Shown here one piece after another: positions 45,361 to 54,225 of a stretch of 64,000 bases of DNA. The number at the start of each line of letters is the position of its first letter. The first letter of the stretch is position 1. This DNA is from CAYOZN01 sp964408455. GTDB taxonomy: Bacteria; Planctomycetota; Phycisphaerae; UBA1845; UTPLA1. The notes under the pieces are model-generated. The model had not been told where the DNA came from. It ran no database searches and saw only the letters and a list, made by a program, of their open reading frames with translations. The position numbers were made by a program, and so were the translations under genes. Where the stretch lies: contig CAYOZN010000013.1 of NCBI GenBank assembly GCA_964408455.1, forward strand, positions 58,915 through 122,914. Reading direction: 5' to 3'.

Positions 45361-46023
45361 TTATGGGTTGGTCAGCAAGCTGGTAATCAGGGGCGGCGTG
45401 ATTTCGCTCAACTTAGCAACCGTGACATCTGCCTCCAGCGAGCGGGCGCCGTGCGGCGAGAGCAGGCCAACACACTTCATTCCCGCCGCACGGGCGGCTG
45501 CCAGCCCGGCCGGCGCATCTTCGATGACGAGGCACGATCGGGCGGGAATTCTCAGCCGGTCCGCGGCGACCAGAAAGACCTCGGGGTCGGGCTTGCCGCG
45601 CGTCACGTCCGCCCCGGTGACGGTCGCGGACATCCAGAGGTCCAGGTTCATTTCCCTGGAAACCAACTCGATGTTCTCGCGCGGCCCGGACGAGCCGATG
45701 GCAAGCCGAAAGCCGCTGGCGTGCAGCGCGGCGATCAGGTCAGTCGCACCGGGCATGATGGAAACGTTGTTGCGGATGATCTCGCGGTAGATCGCTTCCT
45801 TGCGATCATCCCACCGGGCCGCGATCGCCGGATCGGCGACGTGAAACAGCTCGGCGATGATCTCGCGGCTTGTGCGGCCGAAGGTGCCGGCAAATCGCTC
45901 CTCGGTCAGTTCGTGCCCGATCTCGGCGGCAAGGCGCCGCCAGCTTTCGAAGTGAGGACGATAGCTGTCAACCAGCACGCCATCCATGTCGAAGATCACG
46001 CCGCAGGGGCCATCGGGCGTCAT
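45361..46023 (-). CDS. HAD superfamily phosphatase, beta-phosphoglucomutase-like
   Basis: A 220-residue HAD hydrolase. Motif I is FDMDGVLVDS with the nucleophile Asp and acid/base Asp, motif II is AIGSSGPRENI, motif III/IV is GKPDPEVFLVAADRL with VIEDAPAGLAAARAAGM. The helical cap after motif I places it in the beta-phosphoglucomutase/phosphoglycolate phosphatase subgroup, dephosphorylating or mutating small phosphosugars. ATG 46023 was chosen over a TTG at 46044. A terminator hairpin separates it from the upstream ribosomal operon. Confidence 0.85.
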   Translation of the reverse strand: MTPDGPCGVIFDMDGVLVDSYRPHFESWRRLAAEIGHELTEERFAGTFGRTSREIIAELFHVADPAIAARWDDRKEAIYREIIRNNVSIMPGATDLIAALHASGFRLAIGSSGPRENIELVSREMNLDLWMSATVTGADVTRGKPDPEVFLVAADRLRIPARSCLVIEDAPAGLAAARAAGMKCVGLLSPHGARSLEADVTVAKLSEITPPLITSLLTNP

Positions 46024-46086
46024 GTTGGAAGGGGTATGGGGCAAGGGGTAAGGATTAGGGAGAAAAGGGCCAGGAAGCCGCGCAAG

Positions 46087-46113
46087 AAAACGGCGCCGTA
46101 TCGAGCGGCGCCG
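46087..46113 (-). terminator. terminator of the thrS-infC-rpmI-rplT operon
   Basis: On the minus strand CGGCGCCG, a seven-base loop and CGGCGCCG (46091-46098 with 46106-46113) are followed by TTTTCTTG. It lies 30 bases past the rplT stop. Confidence 0.75.
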
Positions 46114-46143
46114 CTGAAGACATTGCTTTGATTATGGCCGCAT

Positions 46144-46512
46144 TCAGGCGGCGGCGGACTGCCGGTGCTTACGGGCGAGGTCGACGACGACGTCGAAGGC
46201 CTCGGGATCGGCGATGGCGATCTCGCTAAGCATTTTGCGGTTCAGATCGCACTGGGCCCGCTTGAGACCGCTCATGAAGGCGCTGTAGCTGATGCCACGG
46301 GCACGGCATGCGGCGGTGATGCGGATGATCCAGAGGCGGCGGAAATCGCCCTTGCGGGCGCGGCGATCGCGATAGGCATAGACGCCGGCGCGGACGACGG
46401 TATCGCGGGCGGAGCGCAGCAGCTTGCTGCGTGCGCCATAATAGCCCTTGGCGGCCTTGAGGACGCGCTTGACCTTCTTGTGGTGGGCAACGTGTGTCTT
46501 GGTTCGAGGCAT
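46144..46512 (-). CDS. rplT: 50S ribosomal protein L20
   Basis: A 122-residue protein, usual length. The N-terminus MPRTKTHVAHHKKVKRVLK and the segments GYYGARSKLLRSARDTVVRAG (split at the Lys) and DFRRLWIIRITAACRARGISY are typical L20. It binds 23S rRNA early in 50S assembly and in other bacteria represses its own operon. An AGGAG site lies about eleven bases before ATG 46512. It is the last gene of the operon. Confidence 0.97.
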   Translation of the reverse strand: MPRTKTHVAHHKKVKRVLKAAKGYYGARSKLLRSARDTVVRAGVYAYRDRRARKGDFRRLWIIRITAACRARGISYSAFMSGLKRAQCDLNRKMLSEIAIADPEAFDVVVDLARKHRQSAAA

Positions 46513-46576
46513 CGGTATTTCTTCTCCTGTGTGCCAGTGCCTGAAGCAGCGACACACGGCGAGCCGGACGCGGCGG

Positions 46577-46774
46577 TCAGCCGCGGATCATTCGCTTCAT
46601 TCGTGCGGCCAAGGCCGGATTTGCAAGCACAACGCGCTTGCGGAGGCGGCGGCGGCGCTTGCCGGCCTTGCCGCTCATGAGGTGGCCGGCGTTGGCCTTG
46701 TTGTAGCGCAGCTTTCCGCCGGCGGAGATCTTGACCCGCTTGAGCACGCCCTTGTGGGTTTTCATCTTCGGCAT
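46577..46774 (-). CDS. rpmI: 50S ribosomal protein L35
   Basis: A 65-residue basic protein of normal L35 length, beginning MPKMKTHKGVLKRVKISAGG, with the rRNA-binding RRRRLRKRVVL segment and ending MKRMIRG. It lies 64 bp upstream of rplT in the usual order. The frame upstream of ATG 46774 is not part of L35. Confidence 0.95.
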   Translation of the reverse strand: MPKMKTHKGVLKRVKISAGGKLRYNKANAGHLMSGKAGKRRRRLRKRVVLANPALAARMKRMIRG

Positions 46775-47037
46775 GGTGTACGTCGCCTGAAAGCAGGGTT
46801 TGCGTTCGGTTCGCGAAGCCCCGCAGTCTAGCGGACGAAGGGGGGACGGGCAAGGGCCGCGGCGGCAGGCTTCCGTCTGACGCGGCTGGCCGGACGCACG
46901 ACGGAGGATTGAGGCCGCGCGGAGGTTCAGGGCGCGGGTCATCCAAGGCTGCTGTGGAATGGATGACAGCACCGAGCCGGCTTCGGCGTCGGCCATGTAT
47001 GGGGTGGCGGCCCGAAATCGCTCGTCAGGCCGTTAGC

Positions 47038-47682
47038 TCAGGCGTCTGCCGGCTGGGGCGCTTCGGGGGCGCCGGCCGCGGCGGAATCAGACTCCCCCGG
47101 CGGCTGCGGACGCGGCTTTTTCTCTTTGGGTGTGTCCGACGCGTCGGCTTTTGGCTTGGGCTTGGCCGTGGGCAGCTTTTGCGGGGCGAGGACCATGGTC
47201 ATGCGGCGGCCCATGAAACGCGGCGGGGCATCAATCTTGGCGATGTCCTCCAGCTCTTTGGCGATATCACGGAACGACTGGAGGCTGATCTCCTGGTGGA
47301 AGCGCTCGCGCCCGCGGAAGAGCATGGTGAACTGTACGCGATCGCCGTGCTCGAGGAATTCCCGAGCATGTTTGACCTTGATCTCCCGGTCGTGCTCGTC
47401 GGTTTTGGGCCGGATGCGGACTTCCTTGATCTTCTGCTCGTGATGCTTCTGCTTTTGCTTCTTGGAAAGCTGGTACTTGTGCTTTCCGTAGTCCATGATG
47501 CGGCAGACCGGGGGCCGCTCCTGCGGGGACATCTCCACTAAGTCCATGCCGGCCTCCCGGGCGCGGCGCAGAGCCTCCTCGGTCGGGATGATGCCCAGCA
47601 TGTTCTTGTCCTGATCGATGACCCGCACTGGGGATATGCGAATCTGCTCGTTCACGCGTAGTCTGACGTTTGTGTTAGACAA
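47038..47682 (-). CDS. infC: translation initiation factor IF-3
   Basis: A 214-residue IF-3. Conserved parts are VNEQIRISPVRVIDQD, GIIPTEEALRRARE, CRIMDYGKHKYQLSKKQK (the linker), KEVRIRPKTDEHD and HAREFLEHGDRVQFTMLFRGRE. The last 40 residues are a Lys/Pro/Ala-rich tail beyond the usual IF-3 end. The start is TTG 47682: an in-frame TAG lies a few codons upstream and the first ATG is at codon 28, so a non-AUG start is required. GAGG precedes it by about nine bases. Non-AUG starts on infC underlie IF-3 autoregulation in other bacteria. Confidence 0.95.
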   Translation of the reverse strand: MSNTNVRLRVNEQIRISPVRVIDQDKNMLGIIPTEEALRRAREAGMDLVEMSPQERPPVCRIMDYGKHKYQLSKKQKQKHHEQKIKEVRIRPKTDEHDREIKVKHAREFLEHGDRVQFTMLFRGRERFHQEISLQSFRDIAKELEDIAKIDAPPRFMGRRMTMVLAPQKLPTAKPKPKADASDTPKEKKPRPQPPGESDSAAAGAPEAPQPADA

Positions 47683-47729
47683 GCACCGTCCTCTCTAATT
47701 GATAATGGGACCCACGGAACCAATGCGAT

Positions 47730-49928
47730 TCATGCGACCTGTGCCTTGCCGCCGGGGCGGTTTTCCTGGAGCAGCATGGTCGCGAACATCTGAAGGCTCA
47801 GGTTGTCCTGCACGCGGCCTTCGCGGTCGTTTACGTTGACCGTGCGATTCTGCGCCTCCTGCTCGCCAACGACGGCGATGTAGGGCACCTTCATCTGGCG
47901 CGCCTTGTGTTTCTTAGGGCCGATGCGCTCGGGCGAATCGTCCACTTCGACGCGCAGGCCCTCGGCCTTGAGCGCGGCGGCGATCTGCCGGGCGTACTCG
48001 GCGCTCTTGTCGCTGATCGATGCGACAACGACCTGCACCGGGGCGAGCCACATCGGGAATGCGCCCTCGAAGTGCTCGATCAGGATACCCACGAAGCGCT
48101 CCATGCTTCCGAACGGAGCGCGATGGACCATGATCGGCCGGTGCATGCGATTGTCGCGACCGGTGTATTCCAGGCCGAACCTCACAGGCAGATTATAATC
48201 GGCCTGCACGGTTCCTAGCTGCCATTCCCGCCCAATACAGTCTTTCACGACGAAATCGATCTTGGGGCCGTAAAAGGCGGCCTCGCCAATTTCCTCGATG
48301 GCCGTGAGCCCGCTGGCAGCGACGGCCTGACGGATGGCCGCCTCGCCCTGGGCCCACGCCTCCGGATTCTTGATGAATTTGGGATCGGCCGGGTCGTGCA
48401 GGCCGATGCGGACCCGGTAATCCTTCAGGCCCAGCATGTCGAGCACGTAGCGCGTCAGGCTGAGGCAGCCGGCCAGCTCGCCCTGGAGCTGCTCCGGCGT
48501 GCAGAAAATGTGGGCATCGTCCTGTGTAAAGCCGCGGACGCGCGTCATGCCCGACAGCTCGCCGGATTGCTCGTAGCGATAGACGGTACCGAACTCGGCC
48601 AGCCGCACGGGAAGATCGCGATAGCTGCGCGGCTCGCTGGCGTAGATACGGATGTGCCCCGGGCAGTTCATCGGCTTGAGCAGAAAGCCATCGGTGACCT
48701 GAAGGTGCTCGCGCACCAGGGCGAGGTTGTGCTCGGCGGCAGCGGGCTTCATGTGCAGCCGGCGGGACTCGGGTACGTCCGCTTTGCCGGTGAATTCGTC
48801 GTACAGGGCGGCGTTCTCAAGCTTGAGTTCTTCCAGCAGGCGCTCGCATTCGAAAGAGGGCGCGCTGCCGGGCTTTTCGCGCTCGTTTTCGTAAAGGGCG
48901 ATCCACAGCTCGTTCAGGATGCGGGCGGTGTCGGATTCGTAGAGTGGCGGGAACTGGGAATCGCGGTAATAGGGAAAGTGGCCGCTGGTACGGTAGAGCT
49001 CCAACCGGCCGACATGCGGCGAATAAACGGGATCGTAACCCTGTTGAAGTAGTTTGTCGCGCAGGTGTTCCTCGAGCAGCATGCGGACGATAGCGCCCTT
49101 CGGCTTCCACAGAATCAGGCCGCTGCCCACCAGGTTGTCGATGGTGAAGAGGCCGAGCTCCTGGCCGATCTTGCGATGGTCTCGCTTCTTCGCCTCTTCG
49201 AGCTGCGTAAGGTACTGCTTGAGGTCCTTTGGCGAGTGGAACGCGGTGCCGTGGACGCGCTGGAGCTGCTGCTTATTCGCGTCGCCGTGGAGGAAGGCCC
49301 CCGAGACGCTGAGCACCTTGAAGGCGCCGATGCGATCGGTCGATGGGATGTGCGTACCCATGCACAGGTCTTCCCAGTATTTGCCCGGCTCGTTGCCCGT
49401 CACATAGAAGCTGAGTGCATCGCCCTTGGCACGGACGGCATTCTCCACCTTGTAGGAATTGCCCTCCTTGCGCAGCTTTTCGAGCCCAGCCTCGCGCGAC
49501 ATCTCGTAGCGGGTGAAGGGGCGGGCCTCCGACACGATGCGCTGCATCTCGGCCTCGATCTTCGCGAAATGATCGGGCGTGAGGCGTTCGTCCAGATCGA
49601 TGTCGTAGTAATAGCCGCCCTCGACCGGCGGGCCATAGACCAGCTTCGTCTGCGGCCAGAGGGTGCAGATGGCTTCGGCCATGACGTGCGCGGTGCTGTG
49701 CCGCAGGATGGGCAGTGAGTCCGCGTCCTTCGCCGTGAGCAGGCGCAGGCGGCAATCGCCCTTCAGCGGCGCCGAGAGATCGAGCGTGATTGGGCCCTGG
49801 CCGTAATCGGCGACTGCGCCGAGTGCGGCCTTCGCGAGGCCGGGGCCGATGGCGGCGGCGACGTCGCGCGGCGTCGAGGCGTCGGGCAACTCTTTGACTG
49901 AATTATCCGGGAGCGTGACGTGAATCAT
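47730..49928 (-). CDS. thrS: threonyl-tRNA synthetase
   Basis: A 732-residue class II synthetase, first gene of the operon. Residues 1-62 are a TGS domain. The editing domain has RHSTAHVMAEA (HxxxH at 77-81) and CMGTHIP (Cys189, His193). The catalytic core includes LYRTSGHFPYYRD, LLKPMNCPGHIRIY, GTVYRYEQSGELSGMTRVRG (motif 2) and MVHRAPFGSMERFVGILIEH (motif 3, split). The C-terminal anticodon domain is normal. Between PPLY and GFLLKPMNCPGH about 85 residues are present where most ThrRS have about 15. ATG 49928 begins the TGS domain. Confidence 0.96.
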   Translation of the reverse strand: MIHVTLPDNSVKELPDASTPRDVAAAIGPGLAKAALGAVADYGQGPITLDLSAPLKGDCRLRLLTAKDADSLPILRHSTAHVMAEAICTLWPQTKLVYGPPVEGGYYYDIDLDERLTPDHFAKIEAEMQRIVSEARPFTRYEMSREAGLEKLRKEGNSYKVENAVRAKGDALSFYVTGNEPGKYWEDLCMGTHIPSTDRIGAFKVLSVSGAFLHGDANKQQLQRVHGTAFHSPKDLKQYLTQLEEAKKRDHRKIGQELGLFTIDNLVGSGLILWKPKGAIVRMLLEEHLRDKLLQQGYDPVYSPHVGRLELYRTSGHFPYYRDSQFPPLYESDTARILNELWIALYENEREKPGSAPSFECERLLEELKLENAALYDEFTGKADVPESRRLHMKPAAAEHNLALVREHLQVTDGFLLKPMNCPGHIRIYASEPRSYRDLPVRLAEFGTVYRYEQSGELSGMTRVRGFTQDDAHIFCTPEQLQGELAGCLSLTRYVLDMLGLKDYRVRIGLHDPADPKFIKNPEAWAQGEAAIRQAVAASGLTAIEEIGEAAFYGPKIDFVVKDCIGREWQLGTVQADYNLPVRFGLEYTGRDNRMHRPIMVHRAPFGSMERFVGILIEHFEGAFPMWLAPVQVVVASISDKSAEYARQIAAALKAEGLRVEVDDSPERIGPKKHKARQMKVPYIAVVGEQEAQNRTVNVNDREGRVQDNLSLQMFATMLLQENRPGGKAQVA

Positions 49929-50219
49929 GAAAGAACCGGCTTTCCACAAGTCGGGCGAACAATGCCTGCAACAAAACCGCGGTGTGAATGGGTTTCGCAA
50001 GGGAGCGTGCGAAGGTGCGCCATCGTTGCCCGATCGGGATGTGCAACGAAGAAGCAGATCACGCTGTCAGACGTGTGGTTGGCACGGAAATCAGGACCTT
50101 CCAGCGGCAGACCGGCCCGTCGGAGGGGCGCCTGCATAACGTACAGAATATATTCACATGCGGCCTGCGGTCAAGAACAAGCCCACCGTGCACCGTCTGC
50201 CGCGGCTCAGCCGGAGCCG

Positions 50220-51248
50220 TTAACTGCCGATCTTGATTGTTCCACTCAGGCCGAACTTTGCCCGGGTGTCGGTCCAGCAGCCGCTGGTGTCCAGCTGGGA
50301 GTCTTTCGGCAGCCACTGGTTGGGATTGGACGATTGCAGATCGCCCTGGGTCTCCACATGGCCGTCGAAAAAGGCCAGATTCATCTTGAAGGCATCATTT
50401 TTTGCGCCGGGGCTTGGCTCGGCCGTGGAGTGGCGGAAGGCGTAATAGCGGGCATCGACGCCGGACGCGTTGCCCACGGCCCAGTTTCGATCCCAGGAAC
50501 GGCTGAACGTGCTGTAAGAACCGACATCGGCGAAAGCGCCGCCCCAGGGGGCGTTGTAGCCCAGGTCATAGTCCGGGGCATTGGTCGTGGTGGCAAACCG
50601 GGAGCCGTCGGCGGCGAAGACCTTGCGGGCCGGATCGCCCATTTTGGTAAGGGAGGGCTTCCAGTTCGTGGGCAATTTTTCTTCAAAACTGGCGGGAAAA
50701 CCGAACACCCCGTCCGTGGGGCCGCCCTGCATGAACAGCTGCGTGCGAATGGTGTTGTAGCTGACCATGTAACCGGCGCCCGCATCGGGACCGTTGAACC
50801 GCACCGAAAGGAATTTGTTCGACGGGCACAGGAACGCCTTACTGGATCGCAGATCGTTAAACCGCCGCTCGACGCCATCGGAATCGCCTGCCGAGGGCAG
50901 GATGATGCCCATGTTCCACATATTGGCCATGATGCCCATCCAGTCCCAGATCTGCGTCGCCGGGCCGTAGGCGGTGCCAACCGATTGGGCTGGATCGATG
51001 AGATAGTAGCCGCTTCCCGCGGGTGAACCGATGATCCAGTCCTGGTTGCCTTCCTCGGAGGCGTAGGTGATGGCGCCCTGGGCGATGCCGCGCAGGGTGG
51101 TGGCACACGTGACGCGCTGGGCCGTCCGCCGCGCGCCCACCATCGAGGGCAGCAGAATCGAGATGAGAAGCGCGATGATGGATATGACCACCAGCAGTTC
51201 GATCAGCGTGAATCCGGCGGTTGGTCGAGCGTGCTGCCTGATATGCAT
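50220..51248 (-). CDS. pseudopilin-like protein with prepilin leader (1 of 4)
   Basis: A 342-residue protein with a type IV pilin N-terminus: a short basic leader, GFTLIELLVVISIIALLIS with the G-F cleavage site and Glu at mature position 5, then a long extracytoplasmic domain. The C-terminal half has AFFDGHVET, the DGH motif of planctomycete DUF1559-like pseudopilins. It is less similar to the three tandem copies at 54-57 kb than they are to each other. AAGGA seven bases before ATG 51248 sets the start. Processing by a prepilin peptidase is expected; that gene is not in the window. Confidence 0.82.
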   Translation of the reverse strand: MHIRQHARPTAGFTLIELLVVISIIALLISILLPSMVGARRTAQRVTCATTLRGIAQGAITYASEEGNQDWIIGSPAGSGYYLIDPAQSVGTAYGPATQIWDWMGIMANMWNMGIILPSAGDSDGVERRFNDLRSSKAFLCPSNKFLSVRFNGPDAGAGYMVSYNTIRTQLFMQGGPTDGVFGFPASFEEKLPTNWKPSLTKMGDPARKVFAADGSRFATTTNAPDYDLGYNAPWGGAFADVGSYSTFSRSWDRNWAVGNASGVDARYYAFRHSTAEPSPGAKNDAFKMNLAFFDGHVETQGDLQSSNPNQWLPKDSQLDTSGCWTDTRAKFGLSGTIKIGS

Positions 51249-51328
51249 GGCTGTTTCCTTAGCCTGAAGGCGTTTTCCACGTCTTTGTTGATGGCGTGCC
51301 ATTGCGACCCGCCATACTCGCCACGGAT

Positions 51329-51760
51329 TTATTCCCCGTTCGCCTCAGCGATGTCCTTATCAGTAGGCGACGGATTATGGCGGACGACTTCGCGGCCGCA
51401 GTCGGGGCAAAAGGTTTTTTCGTCCGTGGTCTCGTCCATTTCCTTGAGAACAAAAACCAGCGTCGGCTTTTCCTTGCGGGCCCACTTGCCGTTGGCATCT
51501 TTCGCCCAGTAGCAGGCCTCGGCGCGGTAGCCGGTGTTGCGACCGGAATGCGGAGAGGGATAGGGCGATGTATCGCCCATCTGAATCGTGTACTCGTAGA
51601 ATTTGCCGGTCTCGGCACAATAAAACGCGCGATTCGCCGCAATGCCGGCGATGTCGTCGCCGCCCAGATTCCGCCATGCCCACAGGCCGGCGAGGACGAA
51701 GATGACGACGGCGATGCCGAGCAGGACGCGCTGCCGATTGGCACCCTCGCTGAAACTCAC
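51329..51760 (-). CDS. small single-pass membrane protein with C-terminal zinc-binding pair
   Basis: A 143-residue protein starting at GTG 51760, with GGAGG about ten bases upstream. A membrane segment (VLLGIAVVIFVLAGLWAW) lies near residues 12-30. Later come FYCAETGKFYEY, CYWAKDANGKW and, near the end, TFCPDCGREVVRHNP, a CxxC pair. The layout resembles the small protein at 57168-57596, which also accompanies pseudopilin genes. It lies just upstream of the pseudopilin at 51248 on the same strand, so the two probably share a transcript. Confidence 0.6.
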   Translation of the reverse strand: MSFSEGANRQRVLLGIAVVIFVLAGLWAWRNLGGDDIAGIAANRAFYCAETGKFYEYTIQMGDTSPYPSPHSGRNTGYRAEACYWAKDANGKWARKEKPTLVFVLKEMDETTDEKTFCPDCGREVVRHNPSPTDKDIAEANGE

Positions 51761-52059
51761 GAAGCAGGCACCTCCGATGGCGACGGGCGATTTCGGGATG
51801 CAGGCGGCGAGCGCCTTCCAGGGCGACCTTGCGGATGGTCGCAACCAAATCACCCGGCGGCTGACCAGTATAGCCGCCGGCGTAAAAAAACGCGATTAAG
51901 TCCGCGCTGGTTCGGGAAGAATAACGCGCCGCCGGGGAGTCCCGGCCGGTAGTGGCCTCAAGAACGGCGGGGCATCTGTCGGCCGGCCGCGGCGGATCGG
52001 ACCGCGTGCAGGAAAATCACAGGCTGGCGGACTATTGTGCGACGGGGGGCTGGCCGGCA

Positions 52060-52755
52060 TCAGCGCGAGGCGGCGGACAGGTGACCGGCATCCATGCGGC
52101 TGAACAGGGCCTTGAGGGAGAAGTTTTTCCCCGGGCAGGCCGTCTTGCCGGTGATACCGCCATGCGTGAGGACGCGGGAACGCGGAATCCCGCACTTCTG
52201 ACACAGGAAGTTGACCAGGCGGGCGAGGGACTCCATCTGCCTGGGCGTGGGCTTCGTTTTCTGGAGATCGCCGATGAGGCAGATGCCGACGCCGTGTTCG
52301 TTGTATTGATTGCCCGGTGTCTTGCAATGGGCACCGGTCATCTGCTTCTTCCAGCGGTTGCCGACATAGACGGCTCCATCACCATAGGCGATGCCGTTGC
52401 CGATGACGAAGTGGTAGCCCAGTTCGTCCCAGCCGCGGGTATTCATGTGGTAGGAGCGCATCGCGTCGGGCGATGCCTTTGCGTTGGCAGAGTGATGAAC
52501 GACGACCGACGTCCAGCGGCGCGAGATGCCGATGGCCGGCACCCACGAGTTGTTGTCCTTTTTGGCGACGGCGGGCGGCTGCGGCCTGGGCGCGGGCGGC
52601 GGCTGGAGCGGCCGAACGGTGGCGGGCCGTCCACCGGCATAGGGTTCGATCTGAGCGATGGACGATTTGCGATTGCCGGCGCAGCCCGATGCCATCGCAA
52701 TGGCAGCTGTCAGGATGGGCATCCATGCCGACCGTGTTCGCCGCAGAGATATCAC
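52060..52755 (-). CDS. N-acetylmuramoyl-L-alanine amidase (amidase_2/PGRP) lipoprotein
   Basis: A 231-residue cell-wall hydrolase. The signal peptide ends in a lipobox (AMASGC) and is followed by a Pro-rich linker to about residue 70. The amidase domain has VVVHHSA (first zinc His), ELGYHFVIGNG, GICLIGDLQKT and THGGITGKTACPGK (last zinc His region and the Cys-Pro-Gly typical of the PGRP fold). It cleaves the bond between muramic acid and the stem peptide. The start is GTG 52755 with GGAGGAG about eight bases upstream. Confidence 0.85.
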   Translation of the reverse strand: MISLRRTRSAWMPILTAAIAMASGCAGNRKSSIAQIEPYAGGRPATVRPLQPPPAPRPQPPAVAKKDNNSWVPAIGISRRWTSVVVHHSANAKASPDAMRSYHMNTRGWDELGYHFVIGNGIAYGDGAVYVGNRWKKQMTGAHCKTPGNQYNEHGVGICLIGDLQKTKPTPRQMESLARLVNFLCQKCGIPRSRVLTHGGITGKTACPGKNFSLKALFSRMDAGHLSAASR

Positions 52756-52949
52756 GGCAACGCTCCTCCCATAAGCGGCGCATTATCGGGGCGGCTGCAC
52801 CGACGCGCGTGGACAGCCTACCATCGGCTCGGCAGGGCAGGCAAGCCAGTTGAAATTCGAAATCGGATCGGGCGCCGGCTTGGTGTCTATCGAAGGAGTT
52901 GGCCGCAGCAACGCGGCTCGCGTGGAACGGCGACGAACGCCGCTCCGGC

Positions 52950-54017
52950 TCAGTGGCTTTCCAGCCACGAACGAAGCCAGCCGCGGGCATCATCCGCTTC
53001 GGCCGCCTGGCGAAAGACGCCGATCGAAGCCGCAAAGTCCCGCCCGGTCTCCTCGTGAACGTCCGCGAAGACGTCGAGGCCGCCGAGATACCGCGTGGCA
53101 GCGAGGATGAGGGCGTTGTCGATCGGCTGGTCGAGCAGAAAGGCCCAGTCCTGGGGATGGTGCAGCTGCGGGAAATACTCGGTCTCGAGTGCATCCTTCG
53201 CCGCCGCAAAGACGGCGTCGCGGCCGGAGATGATCTTGTCCTGCGAATCGCCGCGCTGCGCCGCGGCGGCGTAGTATTCCGCCGCCGATGCGTACAGATG
53301 CTCGGCGTAGGCATCGACGACGGCCGAATCGTCAAAATAAAGGCGCGCCTGGGTGGATTCATCCGACGCCGCGCCAAACTCCCGATCGAACCAGGCCTGG
53401 GCCGCGGTCCTGCCGATGAACGTGGCGAGGGCCTCGTTGAAGTCGACGTCTCCGGTCCGGAAGACGGTCGAGTGCGTCAGCTCGTGGCAAATGAACTCCG
53501 CGAGGGCGACATCCGGCAGCGACAACTGCGACTGGCGGACGGGATCGGGCAACAGCCCCAGCGTCGAGAAGCCCGCCGCGGGGCTCAGCAGCACGTCGTA
53601 GCCCTGCTGCGCCAATGCGTCGCGCTCGTCGCGGGCCATCTGTTCGTTAAAGAAGCCCTTGTACGGCACGTCGCCCACGAACGGGAACGACCACACGAAA
53701 GGTCGCAGTTCATTCCGCGCCGAGGCGGAGACCACGTACGCGGCAGGCGCCTGGCCGCTGGCTTCAAAGACGGTGAACGCCGGACCCGCGTTGAGGCCGA
53801 CCTCTTCGATGGCGAAGCGGCGGACGGAGATGACCAGCGCGAGCTTGCGGCGTTCCTCGTCGGTGAGATCGGAATTGGCCGCGGCTTCTTCGATGGGGAC
53901 CGTGCGGCCGAGGCCTTCGAGCTGACCGGCGACCAGATGGGCGAGATAGCCCGCGTCGCAGGCGCACAGCGTGCAGACCATCGGCAGGGCCAATAGCAGG
54001 CGTTGTCGTAAGCTCAT
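52950..54017 (-). CDS. putative zinc aminopeptidase, lipoprotein
   Basis: A 355-residue protein similar to the PF10023-type putative aminopeptidases. A signal with a lipobox-like Cys (PMVCTLCAC) opens the chain. The zinc site is CHELTHSTVF (HExxH), followed by DVDFNEALATFIG, where the Glu would be the third ligand. Typical for the group are YLAHLVAGQLEGL near the start and LLPDPVRQSQLSL. ATG 54017 is chosen because the upstream frame lacks similarity. Its partner genes are unknown. Confidence 0.78.
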   Translation of the reverse strand: MSLRQRLLLALPMVCTLCACDAGYLAHLVAGQLEGLGRTVPIEEAAANSDLTDEERRKLALVISVRRFAIEEVGLNAGPAFTVFEASGQAPAAYVVSASARNELRPFVWSFPFVGDVPYKGFFNEQMARDERDALAQQGYDVLLSPAAGFSTLGLLPDPVRQSQLSLPDVALAEFICHELTHSTVFRTGDVDFNEALATFIGRTAAQAWFDREFGAASDESTQARLYFDDSAVVDAYAEHLYASAAEYYAAAAQRGDSQDKIISGRDAVFAAAKDALETEYFPQLHHPQDWAFLLDQPIDNALILAATRYLGGLDVFADVHEETGRDFAASIGVFRQAAEADDARGWLRSWLESH

Positions 54018-54133
54018 GGCCGGGGCAACATTCGCGAGGCAGGGATGGTGGCCATTATACGCGGCCGCGCACTGTCTCGTGAAGAAACGTGGCTCGCCGC
54101 CGACCAAAGCGCACGGCGAACAGTCCAAGCGTA

Positions 54134-54207
54134 GGGTGCGTCAGTAGACGCACCGGCATTTCGGATGCGGGTTCGCCGGGAAAAAGGTGCGTCTGCTGAC
54201 GGCACCC
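54134..54207. repeat. long inverted repeat with self-complementary arms
   Basis: The left arm (54134-54154, GGGTGCGTCAGTAGACGCACC) and the right arm (54186-54207) are near-perfect complements. Each arm is also a hairpin on its own: GGTGCGTC with GACGCACC on the left, GGTGCGTC with GAC(G)GCACC on the right. A third small hairpin GCAT...ATGC sits in the spacer. It looks like a MITE-type palindromic element between two minus-strand genes. Confidence 0.7.
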
Positions 54208-54225
54208 TGCTGGGCCGGGGCCGTG

